A stretch of 64,000 nucleotides of DNA, from assembly GCA_022836615.1 (NCBI GenBank), contig MU405280.1:124001-188000 (forward strand), given 5' to 3'. This document shows positions 11,488 to 23,994 of the stretch, piece by piece; positions within the stretch are counted from its first letter, which is position 1, and every line of letters starts with the position of its first letter. A model generated the notes under the pieces. It saw only the letters and a list, made by a program, of their open reading frames with translations. It had not been told where the DNA came from and made no database searches. The position numbers were made by a program, and so were the translations under genes. This DNA comes from Annulohypoxylon bovei var. microspora (taxonomy: Eukaryota > Ascomycota > Sordariomycetes > Xylariales > Hypoxylaceae).

Positions 11488-14400
11488 ATGGCTTACGTAG
11501 CGCCTATCCACCGGCCTAACAGCGTTCGGCATGCATTGCGCGTCAACTTGTTTCCCGGAGAGCATGAGTGCCTCATACTTGCGTGGGTCCTCCTAAGCGC
11601 ATGCACGACGTAATGGACGTAATGATGAAGGAGAGCTAACTTCCAAGGTTCTTGTAGCAAAACCAACCGCCTAGAGATATGGAAGCTCGAAGAGGCTGGT
11701 ACACTGGTGCATACTGATACAAAGGCCGTTAATGGTACTATTTCCATACTACAAAAGCTCCGACCTCGAGATGCCGAGACCGAATTAGTCTTCGTCGGAA
11801 CGGATAGGTTCCACTACTTTACGTTCGGATGGAATGCTACAGATGGAAAGTTAGAGACAGTCGACTCATTTTATGATATCCACGAGAAGCACATGCGAGA
11901 TGCCCAGAGTCAGGATATGTGTGCCGTCGACCCGACGGGCCGGTTCATGGTCGTCCTTCTCTGGGAAGGGGTTATAAACGTCTTGCGCATGCATACCGTC
12001 AAGAGTAGGAGACATAATCTGCATTGGATGGATCAGATACGGGTATCTGAGCTTTTTATCAAGTGCGCAACTTTTCTACACGTCGAGACCGGCCATCCGA
12101 AGATCGCCTTTCTATATCAGTCTCGAACCGACATACCGGATTCTCAACTCGTCACCTACCGTTTAACGTCTGATGACAAAAACACGGAGGTTTCTCGATT
12201 TGAAGTACGTGACCAAGTTGATCGTATGGAGACTCCAGACCCTGGCGCTTCCATATTGATACCAGTTGGTAGGGGCGAGGGGGACCAAAAACGGTACATT
12301 ATAAGGAACGCCTCTACCGCGCGGGCTGAGCTTGGTGGTGTGATTGTCGTCGGTGAGACACGTCTACTATACTACGACGATGCTGCCAAAAAGAAGGTCG
12401 AGGCTGCACTGCCGGAATCTTCTATCTTCGTCTCTTGGGCCGAATATGACGTCTCGCATTACTTCGTTGGGGATGACTATGGTGCCTTGTGGCTATTAGA
12501 AATTCTCCTCGACGGAGCCGTGGTAACGGATTTACAGATGACTAAGATCGGACTGACCCCAAGAGCTAATAGTCTCGTTTACATGGGAAACAATATCTTG
12601 TTTGTAGGATCCCACTATGGCGATTCACAGGTTTTCCGCGTTGACCTCGGTAACATGAAATCAATCTATCCAATTCAGACATTGAATAGCATTGCTCCGA
12701 TATTGGATCTTAATATTATGGACATGGGCAATCGTGAAGGAGAAGGACAAACCACTAATGAATATTCTTCCGGTCAAGCGAGGATTGTCACTGGGAGTGG
12801 TGTCTACAAAGATGGGAGTTTACGGAGTGTGCGGAGTGGCGTTGGGTTAGACGATGTGGGAGTTCTCGGTGATATGGAGAACGTCCGATCATTGTTTTCC
12901 CTTCAGTCGGACGGAACGTCTAAGACTGACACATTGGTGGTCTCATTTCTAACAGAAACTCGAATATTCACATTCAGCCCGAGAGGCGAAGTTGAAGAAG
13001 TTGAAGAGTTTAAAGGGATGGTATTTGGTAAACAAACTCTATTGACTCAAAACCTGCCAAACGGACGACTTCTTCAGATTACGACAACCTGTGCTTTACT
13101 CGTCGATCTAGAGGATGGTGTCGTTGTGTCGACATGGAGACCAGTCGAGGGACAGATAACTAATGCTTCAGCAAATAACGAATGGATTCTCCTTTCTGTT
13201 GACGGAAGGATGATCATATCACTACAAATACAACAGGACCTCGTACGAGTGGAACAAAATGATCTTGAAGAGAAGGATCAAGTCGCGTGTATTCATTTAC
13301 CTCCGGACTACCCTGGTATCGGCGTGGTTGGTTTTTGGAAATCGGGTACAATTTCCATTATCGATCTAAAAACCCTGCAGTCTATCCATGGAGAAAACTT
13401 ACGACGAAAAGATAATAATGCTTCCATACCTCGAGATATCGCGCTCGCGCAAGTCCTCCCCCCACATCAGACTGGACCAACGTTATTTGTGGCCATGGAA
13501 GATGGTTATGTTATTACCTTCAACGTCTCTAAAGTCGACTTTTCATTGTCTGGGCGAAAAAGCGTCGTCCTAGGGACACGACAGGCTAGATTACAGTTGC
13601 TTCCTAGAGCAAATGGGATCTATAACGTGTTCGCTACGAGTGAGCATCCTAGCTTGATCTACGGAGCGGAAGGTAGAATAGTTTACTCCGCGGTCACAGC
13701 TGATGATGCGACTTGCGTGTGTCTGTTTGATGCCGAAGCCTTCCCAGAGTCGATTGTCGTTGCGACAGAAAAAGAAATCAAGATTTCCACCATTGACACA
13801 GAGCGTCGGACACACGTACAAACCCTGCCCATGGGAGAAACTATCCGCCGCATAGCATATTCACGTAACGAACGGGCTTTCGGTTTAGGCTGTTTCCACA
13901 GGGAAGTGAGGGACAACGAAGAAATTCTCACGAACTCGTTCAAGTTAGTTGACGAGGTTGTATTCAAGCAGCTCGGAAGCTTTACTCTAGACAGCTCGCC
14001 TAGAGTGGAAATGGTCGAGGCCGTCATTCGAGCTGAGCTTCCGGATTCATACGGAAACCTGGTTGAGAGATTCCTAGTTGGCACTTCATATCTAACTTAT
14101 GCAGACGGCTCGGCACCAGATGATTCTATTAGGGGGCGGATATTGGTTCTTGGAGTTGACAGCGAAAGAACCCCATATCTAGTCAGTAGTCGAAACTTGA
14201 AAGGCGCCTGTAGATGTCTTGGAGTATTAGGCGACAAGATCGTTGCAGCCTTGGCGAAGACGGTGGTTATGTACTCATATATTGAGACGTCATCAACAAC
14301 CGCAGAGATGAAGAAGATTGCGTCCTATCGGCCGGCTACCTACCCCGTTGATCTAGCAATTAAAGACAACACCATCGCAGTCGCTGATCTAATGAAATCA

Positions 14401-15069
14401 ATGACTCTGATCGAGTATGTCCCGCCAGCCGACGGCGAGGGTGCGAAGCTTGTCGAAGTGGCAAGGCATTACCAATCCGTCTGGGCCACTGCTGTCTGTC
14501 ACATAGACCAGGACACATGGCTAGAATCGGACACGCAGGGCAACCTATTAGTTCTTAAGAGAAACTTAGATGGTGTCACGTTAGAGGACAAGCGGCGTAT
14601 GGAGGTGACTAGCGAGATCAACCTAGGTGAAATGGTAAACAAGATACGAAACGTCACCGTCGAAGCAAGCGAGAGTGCCGTAATAATCCCGCATGCATTT
14701 CTCGGCACGGTAAGTTATTCAACACTGCCGATATCAATGGAATACGGTTGCTAACAACCATGGCTACAGGTCGAAGGAGGCGTGTATCTATTCGGACTCA
14801 TTACGCCAAATTACCAGGATCTCCTGATCCGTTTCCAGAGCAAACTTGCCGAGTTCGTGGAAACCACAGGTAACATACTCTTCTCAAAGTATCGATCTTT
14901 CAGGAACGAAGAACGCGAATCGGATGGGCCATTTCGATTCATCGACGGAGAGTTTTTGGAACGATTCCTGGATATTGATGAGAAGACGCAAGAAGAGATA
15001 TGTATAGGGTTAGGTCCTGATGTCGAAGCTATGCGAAATTTGGTTGAGGAGTTAAAACGAATGCACTAG
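11488..15069 (+). CDS. DDB1: DNA damage-binding protein 1 (DDB1), CUL4 adaptor
   Basis: Three exons, 11488-11582, 11658-14709 and 14770-15069; introns 11583-11657 and 14710-14769. Total 3,447 nt, 1,148 residues, close to the animal protein (1,140). The first exon supplies MAYVAPIHRPNSVRHAL...ECLILA and the junction gives AKTNRLEIWKLE, both family hallmarks. Triple beta-propeller architecture: MMS1-type N-terminal region (about residues 75-560) and CPSF-A C-terminal region (about 790-1115; VEGGVYLFGLI after the second splice). DDB1 bridges CUL4 to substrate receptors and, in filamentous fungi, is part of the Dim5 (H3K9 methylation) DCDC complex as well as UV-damage repair. Nuclear. The RAD4 gene for the next step of NER lies about 9 kb to the left. 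Confidence 0.95.
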
Positions 15070-15546
15070 ATAGGTACATTAAGGGTTGGTGTATTGGGGC
15101 TCATTTGGGGAGTTCATACGAGACTACGCTACAGAAACCTTAGATATTATGAACCGGGCGTTAGCTTAGCATATGCAGCATAATGAAAGGGTTTAAGAGG
15201 AAAACGCATTACATAATGTTAATAAGCGACGTCACAGGGAAATCCATTGATCACATGACATTTGAGCTTAGCTGACTCATCAAGAATGGACGGGCTAGCC
15301 CGAAGATCTGACCAATCATCTAACTTCAATTTCAGAGCTCTTGTATTTTTTCGTGGGTTAGGCCAATTACCTAACGTCCCATTCGCCATTGGCCATTGGT
15401 CCAATTCGCAGTTTAGGTTAGCTCAGAAACATTACCCGAAGTCTTTCGATATTCGTTCCCGAAAAAAAGTACCTCAACCTCAACTTCACCTAACCTCTCC
15501 CACCCCTACGTCAACACCCGACACCCAATTGATCCCGCACAACGCC
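15070..15546. other. Intergenic spacer DDB1-RIP1
   Basis: 477 bp; the right half carries a pyrimidine-rich leader (about 15475-15545) just before the RIP1 ATG. A TTAGG(C/T)-like doublet around 15357-15376 is noted but unexplained. Confidence 0.4.
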
Positions 15547-16516
15547 ATGGCGCCCCTCACGATCGCTTCCCGCGCCCTCGCGCGAGGAGTGTCGAAATCC
15601 TGCACCCGCGTCGCCGCCGCCCGCGCCCTCAGCACCACTGCCCAGCGAAACGACGCCGCTCACGGCGGTTCCTATTCTAGCCCGTTCAAGGGCGAGTCGA
15701 GCTCGACTAAGATCCCGGACTTCGGCCACTACTTCAACAAGGGCAGTTCCAACACCAACCTGCTCTTCCAGTACTTCATGGTCGGGACGATGGGCGCTAT
15801 CACGGCTGCTGGTGCTAAGTCGACGGTGCAAGGTATGTGGCGCAACGTTGTCCGGGGGTTGTTTGTTATCGTACTTTCGGCCTTATACTAGGTGCCCATT
15901 GTAATTGTACTGGATGGATGGTTGGTTGGTTGGCTGGTTACTTAAGCGCATATATCTAATGTTCTGCGGCTTTTTAGAATTCCTGAAAAACATGTCCGCG
16001 TCCGCCGATATCTTGGCCATGGCCAAGGTCGAGGTCGACCTCAACGCGATTCCCGAAGGCAAGAACGTCATCATCAAGTGGAGAGGAAAGCCGGTGTTCA
16101 TACGACACCGCACGGAGGAGGAGATCGGCGAGGCGAACTCGGTCAACGTCACCAGCCTACGAGATCCCCAGTCCGACGAGGACCGTGTTCAGAAGCCCGA
16201 GTGGCTGGTCATGTTGGGTACGACTGTTCCCTTCACCCGAAATATCTATCAACATGCAGATTCTCCGCGTGGATGAGCTTGGGTTTAGTTGCGAATAACT
16301 ACAATAATGACAATACTAACATCTGGTAATACAGGCGTCTGCACACATCTAGGTTGTGTGCCCATCGGCGAAGCTGGAGACTACGGCGGGTGGTTCTGCC
16401 CGTGCCACGGATCGCACTACGACATCTCAGGACGTATAAGGAAAGGACCGGCCCCCCTCAACCTCGAGATCCCCACGTACGAGTTCCCCGAGGAGGACAA
16501 GCTGATCATCGGTTAA
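15547..16516 (+). CDS. RIP1: Rieske iron-sulfur subunit of cytochrome bc1 complex
   Basis: Three exons, 15547-15832, 15978-16217 and 16335-16516; introns 15833-15977 (145 nt) and 16218-16334 (117 nt). Total 708 nt, 235 residues. Residues 1-30 form an arginine/alanine-rich mitochondrial presequence; a transmembrane helix follows at about 75-100; the 2Fe-2S domain has box I CTHLGC (Cys178, His180, Cys183) and box II CPCHGSHYD (Cys197, Cys199, His200). All four cluster ligands and the disulfide pair are present, so the gene is intact. Inner-membrane complex III electron transfer from ubiquinol to cytochrome c1. Both introns are longer than the local mean. Confidence 0.96.
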
Positions 16517-18765
16517 GCGGGGGTGGGCATTGTGTGTACAACTATCCAACCAACTACTAGACTGGCGGGTTTCGTGGGCCTCACTACGCTTCACCGCACC
16601 GCCGAGCTGGGCCAGGATATAGACGTAATGGCAAAGATCGTGAGGTTGCATGGCATTCTTTAGAAGTTTTTCCTTTGGCGCTTGCTGCCATGCTGTACAA
16701 AAACAAATCAAAACTTATCAAGCTTACGAAATGCCCTCGGTTCTATTATGCTTTGCCTGGTTTATGTCGGGCTGATCATATCGTATACCTACCTACCTAC
16801 TTACATGAGTCGTTACGTAATCCAGCTATATGCAGGATTCTCCAATTTAATGGGCAATATTAAGGTAGACAGCATGATGAACTTGGGTTAAGAGTCAAAG
16901 AAACAATCACGACGGAGGGTAATGATATATATTATTCTGGTGTAGCAACTAACTACCGTCTCAAGTAGACAAATCCTAATCGAAGATCTTGATGAAACAC
17001 ACAACGTTCTTCATATTCTTATAAGCGGAAACTAACGAGATCAATTGGGCAGATTGCCGAGGCACGTAGTATCTAGCGATGATCATCGACAGGAATGGCT
17101 TCGTATGATACACGTAAGGTGTGTATTATAGAAAAGTTCGGATGAGACTCCCAAGAGACGATCAATCACTCTTGACGAATGGTCGGACGAAATTTCTGAG
17201 TGCCGTCTATATGCTTGCTTCACGTCAAAACACGTTGGAGTCTCATTATGTGGCATGCCCAAGAATGGATTGGGTGAGCAGACTTTTTGTAGTTGTCGGG
17301 GCCATATATCTATGGTCCTATGTATGGATGGAACCATATCTAACATCATAAGACTTTACGACACTTAGGAAGAGATGTCTGCCGGGAGCATTACACTTGG
17401 CGTCGTCACAGGAGTTATTATTATATACCTAATTATATAGAACGTCGTTATAGTAACATGACTGCATAGGCGCCAAGGACATACCGATGTTTACCTCCGA
17501 CATTATCTATGTAGGTATCTATGTAATCTGTAGGTATGTAATTACTTTGAAGATCGTAAATCTATGTTCTAAGGCCCTTGAAGGCCACGAGATTCTTGGG
17601 TTGTGAGAGGTGACGCTTCGATGAAGGTAACAGGGTTAGGAAAATTGTTGTTATTGATGGTTAACACAAAACGCTTGAATTGCTTGCATTTCCATTTCCA
17701 TGTGTGGAGTTAAGCCTTGAGGCGATCCAAGTGGCGCCAGGGGGTTATGAGGTTTCTCTCGCGTGTCAAATCAACCTATCACAACCCCTGCCACCTTAGC
17801 TGCCCCCCAGACGCGGCTCGACCACGATGAGACACTTCGGGTAGGATAGTCGGTCTCATCCCAACTTCGTCAGTCTCGAATCCGAAAATGAGTGCTATTA
17901 CACGCCCTCGGAAGGGGCTAGAGCCCACTTCGTTCCCAAGAAATACGGCAGCTTGACACAGACACCATCAATTGACTATCCGAAATGGGAAATTTCCTTG
18001 CGATCCTCAGCCAAAACCGATGAGCTGATGGCAAGGCCATTGATCTGCTTTGATTGACAGCCGCCCTGAGAGCCCAAAAAACCATGCGCGGCTCATCGGT
18101 CCTCGCACCGAGTACTAGTGACGATGATATCCTGGGTCTGATCTCTCGTCCAAAGCCGCCCGGAATGCAATTCATCCCAACCCTTGGCTTCCATTCTCCT
18201 CCGGCTTCTACTCCAGCCGATGTTGACCATGCGAATTGCCTATTCTGTCCATTCTGGATTGGGACGATGGTGTTTCTTCTCCAGCTCAGATGAGATGTCG
18301 GGACGATTAGATCTACCAGGCCAGGGTCCAAAGAAGAAAAAGACGGGGCCCGATATAACCTCTTCTGGTGAGACAATTAGTTTAGACGGTGCTTGGCAGT
18401 AGGAGCCTGCCGCCTCCGGAATAGTCTGCCGGACTCATACTACTCTGAAGCCTCGCCAACGCGCACGCCCTAACATGGACCCTCTGCTTGGCGCCTGTAC
18501 GATCCTCAAGGTTTCAATGCCATATATATAGAGATAGCTGCCCCCAGACGATGCCAACACTACTATTCTTTTCTTCCTTATCCAACGACAGCACATCTTT
18601 CTCACCCCGTTACGTTCTTTCCTTCTAGTTCTGGGAACTATTTTTTTCTTCTCTTACATTCTCACGTTCTTTCGCGCTTCGGCATTTCTATCATTGGGCA
18701 GGGCCTCTTTATACTTACGATCTTTACTTATTACGAACGATCGTTAACTTCGAAAAACCGACAAT
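16517..18765. other. Long intergenic region upstream of the secreted alanine-rich gene
   Basis: About 2.25 kb. Several open frames exist on both strands, the longest a 152-codon minus frame (17918-18376), but none shows a family motif. ACCTACCT tracts near 16790-16803 and TAGGTAT near 17514-17535. Probably a large regulatory region for the gene at 18766. Confidence 0.5.
18521..18762 (+). promoter_or_regulatory. TATA-like box and CT-rich leader of the secreted protein gene
   Basis: CATATATATAGAG lies at 18521-18533, about 235 bp before the ATG, and is followed by a long C/T-rich stretch (about 18560-18715). This TATA plus pyrimidine tract layout is typical of strongly expressed filamentous-fungal genes. 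The exact transcription start cannot be read from sequence alone. Confidence 0.5.
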
Positions 18766-20370
18766 ATGAAGGTCGAGACTAGTGCTGTTTTGTTGGCTAT
18801 GATGGGTGTGGCTGCTGCCCGCCCTGATGCCGTGAGGTTGTTCAGGAAGAACCGCCATGTTGCTAACTCGGCCAAGGTCAGGCGCGAGGTTCCTCGTAGG
18901 TCACACTGGTAGTGCGCATATGGAGGAGCGAAGATTGTTAACACATACTTTCAGAGGAGCACTCCCACAACAAGTTCATTGCTGGCGTTGGCGCCGCCTT
19001 GAACCTGAACAACGTGGACCAGGTCTCAGACCCCGTCTTCGCTCTGCTCGGAAACGCCGCCGCCGCACAGGGTGCCGGTCTAGTTACGAACTTGGACTGC
19101 TTGCAACAGGACGTTGCCGACCAGGCTTTCACCAATGCCAAGGCAGCTAACGATGTTGAGGGCATGACCAACGCGCTTATCTTCCGTGCCCTTGTACGTA
19201 TCGTGTTTCAGGCGATCTTATGTTCATAACATCTAACATGTCGATTAGGAAAGGAACACTGGTTCCGTCGGCCTGGCCTCCGTTCTCTGCAACGAAACTG
19301 CAGAGAACCCCGAAATCGCTGCCCTTCAGCAGCACCAGGACCCTGCCTCCGATGGCGCTGCTGCTTTGAACAAGCAGATCACCCTCGAACTGGCTGCTCA
19401 GCTCGCGTCGATCGGCGCCGATCCCCAACTCGCCCTGCAATCCGGAACCTTCGCACCCGGCGAGGTATGACTATCCTCAGAACCACTTAATTAGTCATTA
19501 GCTCACAGTAGATTATAGATTGGCGACGAAACCGGCGCTGGCAACACCTGTGACACTGAGGACGACACCGAAGGTTGCATTTTCACTGAAAACCTCCTCG
19601 TTGAAGATGCCTCTGCTGCTGAGATTGATGCCGCCGTCGCTTCCGCAGGTGGCAGCGCAAGTGCTGACAGCGCAAACGCCAACGTTGGAAACTCCACTGG
19701 CAATGCTGCCGCAGCTGATGATGGTAAGTGAACCTTTGAGCTAAGGCTATTGACACTTTAACTAATGAGAATAGCATGCGAAGATGACGCTGCTGCCGCC
19801 GACGACGCGGAAGCCGCCACCGCCACTGCCAGTAACGATGTCAACGCCTTCACCGGCAGTGTCGGCTCGGCACCCGTGCCCGTGATCAGCTCCGACGCGG
19901 CCAAGCCCTTCTCGGTCAACGGCGCGGAGTTCCTGAACCAAGGCGCGGCCATCCAGCGCGCGTGCGACGTGCAGAAGAACGCGTGCGCGAACGCGGCCAA
20001 CAGCGGCGCCGACGCCTCCATCAGCGTCGCTGACTGCGATGCCCAACAGCAGCAGTGCGTGGCCCAGAACGGCAAGAAGCGTCGCCAGGCCGCCGCCGAC
20101 ACCGGTGCCTGCGGATCGCCTGCTATTTCCTTCGGCATCCAGGCCGACCGCGCCAACGAGGACGCCTTCGCCGCTGTTGATTCTGCGGATTTCCAACATG
20201 GATCCGCGCTCAAGCCCGCCGTCATCACCGACTTCATCTGCCAGCAATTGGCCTCCAAGTGCAAGGCTTCCGCCGCCACGGTCGATGCGTGCAATGAGGG
20301 CGCCGATGCGGCGAACGCGCTCTCGGGCCAGGCTGCTGCTGACGCTTTCAACGCCGCGCTCGGCGTTTAG
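18766..20370 (+). CDS. Secreted alanine-rich protein with Kex2-type sites
   Basis: Five exons, 18766-18895, 18955-19193, 19249-19464, 19519-19723 and 19775-20370; four short introns (59, 55, 54, 51 nt). Total 1,386 nt, 461 residues. Signal peptide at residues 1-18 (ending VAAA), then a basic propeptide ending VRR at about residue 40, and a second strong dibasic site (GKKRRQAA) in the last third. The mature chain is very rich in Ala, Asp, Asn and Ser, with sparse cysteines clustered in the C-terminal domain, which ends AAADAFNAALGV. I recognise this C-terminal part as typical of a widespread ascomycete extracellular protein sometimes mislabelled as a ribosomal protein; its function is not known to me. 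GC3-rich codon use, TATA box and CT leader suggest high expression. Confidence 0.8.
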
Positions 20371-22006
20371 AGAGTGAAAGACGCGATGGTCTGCCTGCCT
20401 TACCTGCCTCGCTTGCTCAACATTTCGAGGGTGAGTGAGGGGGGGTTTGGGTAGGGGTTATGATGAACGAACGAAAGTACGGGTTTTGTACAATTTAACA
20501 ATTGGGGGTTTATAAGTTTAAATGTAGCATTTGATTCGTAACAAAGGTTCTCTTGGGGCATAAGCGTGCGGTGAATGAATAAATCTTAGTATAAAAATGG
20601 ATGTCCATGGTGTTTCGGCTTAGTACCTAACCTGTATTGTGAGGTGTTGAATCGTAATCGATGAATATGACTTAGTGGGGTGAATGTATTCGCAATATTT
20701 CTCTCTGTCGATCTAGGCACGTATAGTATCTACCAGTTATCGGGTCAAGTTCTCAATTGGATTATATGGTTGTAAGGTTTAAGTGAAGCTATCGTACAAA
20801 GCACCTAAGGTATGCTTAAACCTGTGGGTCCGTGCGGTAGAGCCGCACCTTCCCACACTGAGCCCATTTGGCTCATGACAATTGCCGGATCACCTGTGAC
20901 GTGGGCTGAAATAATCCCAGCCCTACAACACAACATCAACAATTCTAAGTCAAGTGTGCTAGGACGAAGTCCTAATGAAATTACATTGGGTTTTCGTCCA
21001 CGAACAATCCTATCTGTGTTGGAAGTTCCAGTTAATGCGATCGACAGTGAAACACCCGAGTTGATTTCGTTCGATTGGATTCCGTTTCTCTTTGATATTG
21101 CCGGTATTCCAGGTCTTTATTGCTTGTATAGTGGTCTTGATTTTCTCTCGAAACTTTGCGTTGTTTGTGAAGTCTCTTAGGTCCTTCCTTGAAAGGTTGA
21201 CTGCAAATCTTCCCTATTGAAAGTTTTGGAATGGTGATACTATGTCTTAAACCATTGTGCCTGTTTAGAAATGATGGTTTTGGATCTGTTGTGGATGGAT
21301 TTGGTGTTGTGCTTGTGCTTGTGCTTTGATTGCGCTTGTGAAGAATGAGAAATTGTAGTTATCGAAGATTCCAGTCGGACAGAAGATTACTGCGACATAA
21401 TTGTATAGAATAACGAAGACCGAGCTAAATGATGTATTAATGTTCGGAGAGGATCACGATTGGAACCGAGAGAAGGATATTAAGCAATATAAGCCTAAGA
21501 TATCAGACCTAAGCGTTTTGAAAGCTATTTGAATCATGGGTGATGCTAAAGGCGGATTTGGCACTATGCCACGTCAGATGGAAAAGCTTTTGTCGGATTG
21601 TGGATTAATCTGGATAATATAGCCACTGAATTCCAGAGAGATGCCAAAATTCTGGAAGGACATGTATAGGTACTTAAACAGGAAACAAAAATATGAGCAG
21701 TTAATGATTAGTCAGATTAGTCATTAGTTAGTCATCACTCGTGACGTAAGCTCCCCCTAGCTCCAACCAACCTTAACCTTGAATTTCCAAGAAGTTCCAA
21801 GTTGTGGAGCTCGGATAACCTTGAAGCAATCGGGTTAGTGGTTAGTAAGCCGGACTTCGCCCCTGGAGTCAGAGCTAAACAGCCTCACTTTTACCAACTT
21901 CATCTATTTAAGATGATTTTGCCTTAAACATCGAATCAATTGTCTTAATGAGTGCTAATTCAAGATCTCACTCAACAGAAAGCCCTTTCCGAATTTTAGG
22001 AGAGCA
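20371..22006. other. Intergenic region containing retroelement debris
   Basis: Apart from the integrase relic at 20812-21180, this stretch shows no gene. From about 21200 to 21900 it is AT-leaning with many stops in all frames, compatible with decayed transposon sequence. A run of TTAGTCA-like repeats lies near 21700-21735. Confidence 0.5.
20812..21180 (+). mobile_element. Ty3/Gypsy-type integrase relic
   Basis: A 122-codon open frame contains WAEIIPALQHNINNS, then VLGRSPNEITLGFRPR, the region at the end of the integrase core and start of its C-terminal part in Ty3/Gypsy elements (LNNS...G.SPNE..YGF). No LTRs, no reverse transcriptase and no upstream integrase HHCC or DDE parts are visible, so this is a fragment. 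The first 15 or so codons and the tail after about 21060 do not look like integrase. Confidence 0.65.
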
Positions 22007-23822
22007 ATGCCGGAGTTTGAATTTGTGAATGTGGGATGTCCTGGTGACGTGAAGCGGCACTCCACCAAGATCCGCCGCCATGTTATGAAGGATATTGGCA
22101 AGACGCGCAGGAAACCGCGGGCAAAGAAGCGTGAAGAAGTCATCATTGGGGAAGATAGCTCATCTGCTACTGGAAGCAAAGATGGATCGCAAGCAAGTCG
22201 TCTATTGCGATCCATAGCGCTTCCAAGTCTTAACATGGACGGTAGCTTACACACCATAGAATTCTCAATCAACATGGATCAGGAGCGGATGAGTCTGATT
22301 CAATACAGTAAAGAGATCTCTGGAAGATTATGATGGTCTCAATATCTAATAGTGATGCTAGTTGTCGATGAAGCCCGACTTACCTATAGACCGTTTCGAT
22401 TCCCCTGGCTAACCATGGGCTTGTCGGATATGGCTGCGTGGCATATCACCCTTGCGAACGCCATCATATACCGCGGCCTCAAACCGGGGGAGAGGAAGCC
22501 TGAGTTCGATACTGACCTTGAGGCTATGAAGTGGTATACGCTATCCCTATCCTCCATCACTAAAAGGCTTGCAGACCCCGCCCAGAACGGTAGCGAAGGA
22601 CTTGTCATTGCTGTCACTGGTTTTGTCTGCCACGATGTATGTTTCTTTCTTCACCGCCCAGATATAGATCTTTTACATCCGCAAGCAAGCGGTCATACTG
22701 ATAGTTTGTGAAGGCCTCAATAGGAAACTTTGACCGTTTCTCTATCCATATGGAAGGCCTTCAGCGCTTAATCAATAAAAAGGGTGGCTTGCAAACCTTA
22801 AGCAGCCCATTCTTGAGGTTAATGATATCTTGGTAGGTTCCTCCTTTACATATGAACTAGTAAAACATATCGATCTCATGAAATTTGGGACCACAGGCTT
22901 GATCTAGCTGGGGCGACATACTTCAATGCTAAACCACGGTTCAAAATCCCAGGGGATTTAATCACACAGGTCGACACGTCTAATGATTCTCATTATCTAC
23001 AACAATTACTACAGTCCTGGGACGCGGACTGCCCCGCATTGGGTGATATCATGGGTGCCATGAATACAACAGCGACAGCCGCCATTTATATTAACCAGCA
23101 TCAAGATGTTCCCAACTTTTGGGTAGACGATGTAACAATAGCACGAGTTTTAAGTCCGGCATTCCATGAGGTTCTGTCTCTGGAGGGAATCCCGCTTCCC
23201 GACGATTCATCAGATCCCCAATATTCCGGTATTGCGGCCAGAGAAGCCTTTCGGCGAGCCGCACTCATATTTCTAGCCGCTCTTAAGGTCCGGATGGGCG
23301 CCGGGGCGTTCGAGATGGATAACCACCTTGAGGCGTTTCGTCAAATCTCGCAACTACCCCTGGTGGATTGGGGCGTGGTGGCTGAGCTGAATCTCTGGGC
23401 TCATATCATAAGTGCTATGCAGGAGAAGAGCCCAAACCGGGCTGTATGTAACATTGAGAGTTCTTTCTCCCCCTTTATAGCCTGTTTCGGGAGTGAGGAC
23501 TTCCTAATCAAGCTGACCGAGGAGTTATTTCACCCGAGACGTGCTCAAAACTCCTAAAACTTGTTGCTAGAGAATAATTTACTAACTCCCGTTGTTGTAG
23601 TGGCATGTGCTGACGATCGTCAGTATCATGGAGAGCATTGGCTTACAAAGTGGTAACCAAGCTATAGATATCGCCCGTGGCATCATTTGGACAGATGCTG
23701 TCGACAACGGAAAGTCAGATTTGCTTTGCCACGAGATCGATAGCTATCTAGAGGCGATGTTATCGCAACGACTTGAGAATTTACCCCTGGATCCCCACCT
23801 TGACGGAAATATCGAGAGCTGA
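22007..23822 (+). CDS. Fungal-specific transcription factor-domain protein
   Basis: Five exons, 22007-22307, 22353-22636, 22714-22832, 22897-23443 and 23601-23822; introns 45, 77, 64 and 157 nt. Total 1,473 nt, 490 residues. It matches the ascomycete group of proteins with the fungal-specific transcription factor domain (Fungal_trans_2-like): start FEFVNVGCPGDVKRHSTK and HVMKDIGKTRRKP, then YRPFRFPW, LSDMAAWHITLANA, EAMKWYTLSLSSI, FDRFSIHMEGLQRLIN. No Zn2Cys6 cluster is visible, as usual in this subgroup, so DNA binding is not shown. Basic stretch at about residues 22-45 may be a nuclear localisation signal. It faces a dehydrogenase gene tail-to-tail, 172 bp away. Confidence 0.8.
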
Positions 23823-23994
23823 TGTAGGCAAAACACGACTTTGATAATTGAAGAATACTAAATTGTAAATAATTACAGGGAAATGAGGCATGACTAGTAT
23901 AATAAATACCCTTGCATATTTCAATAGAGCGGAGACAGAATACCCAATGTCACCATATATCCCTTTTTACGTTCAACTGAAGCCATATCTTAAC

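Noticed and set aside
17918..18376. 152-codon minus open frame in the gap before the secreted gene
   Set aside because: No motif, no splice partners and no start context of note; treated as chance.
19758..20351. 197-codon minus frame opposite the secreted protein gene
   Set aside because: Antisense shadow of an Ala/Asp-rich exon; the plus strand has signal peptide, splice sites and family match.
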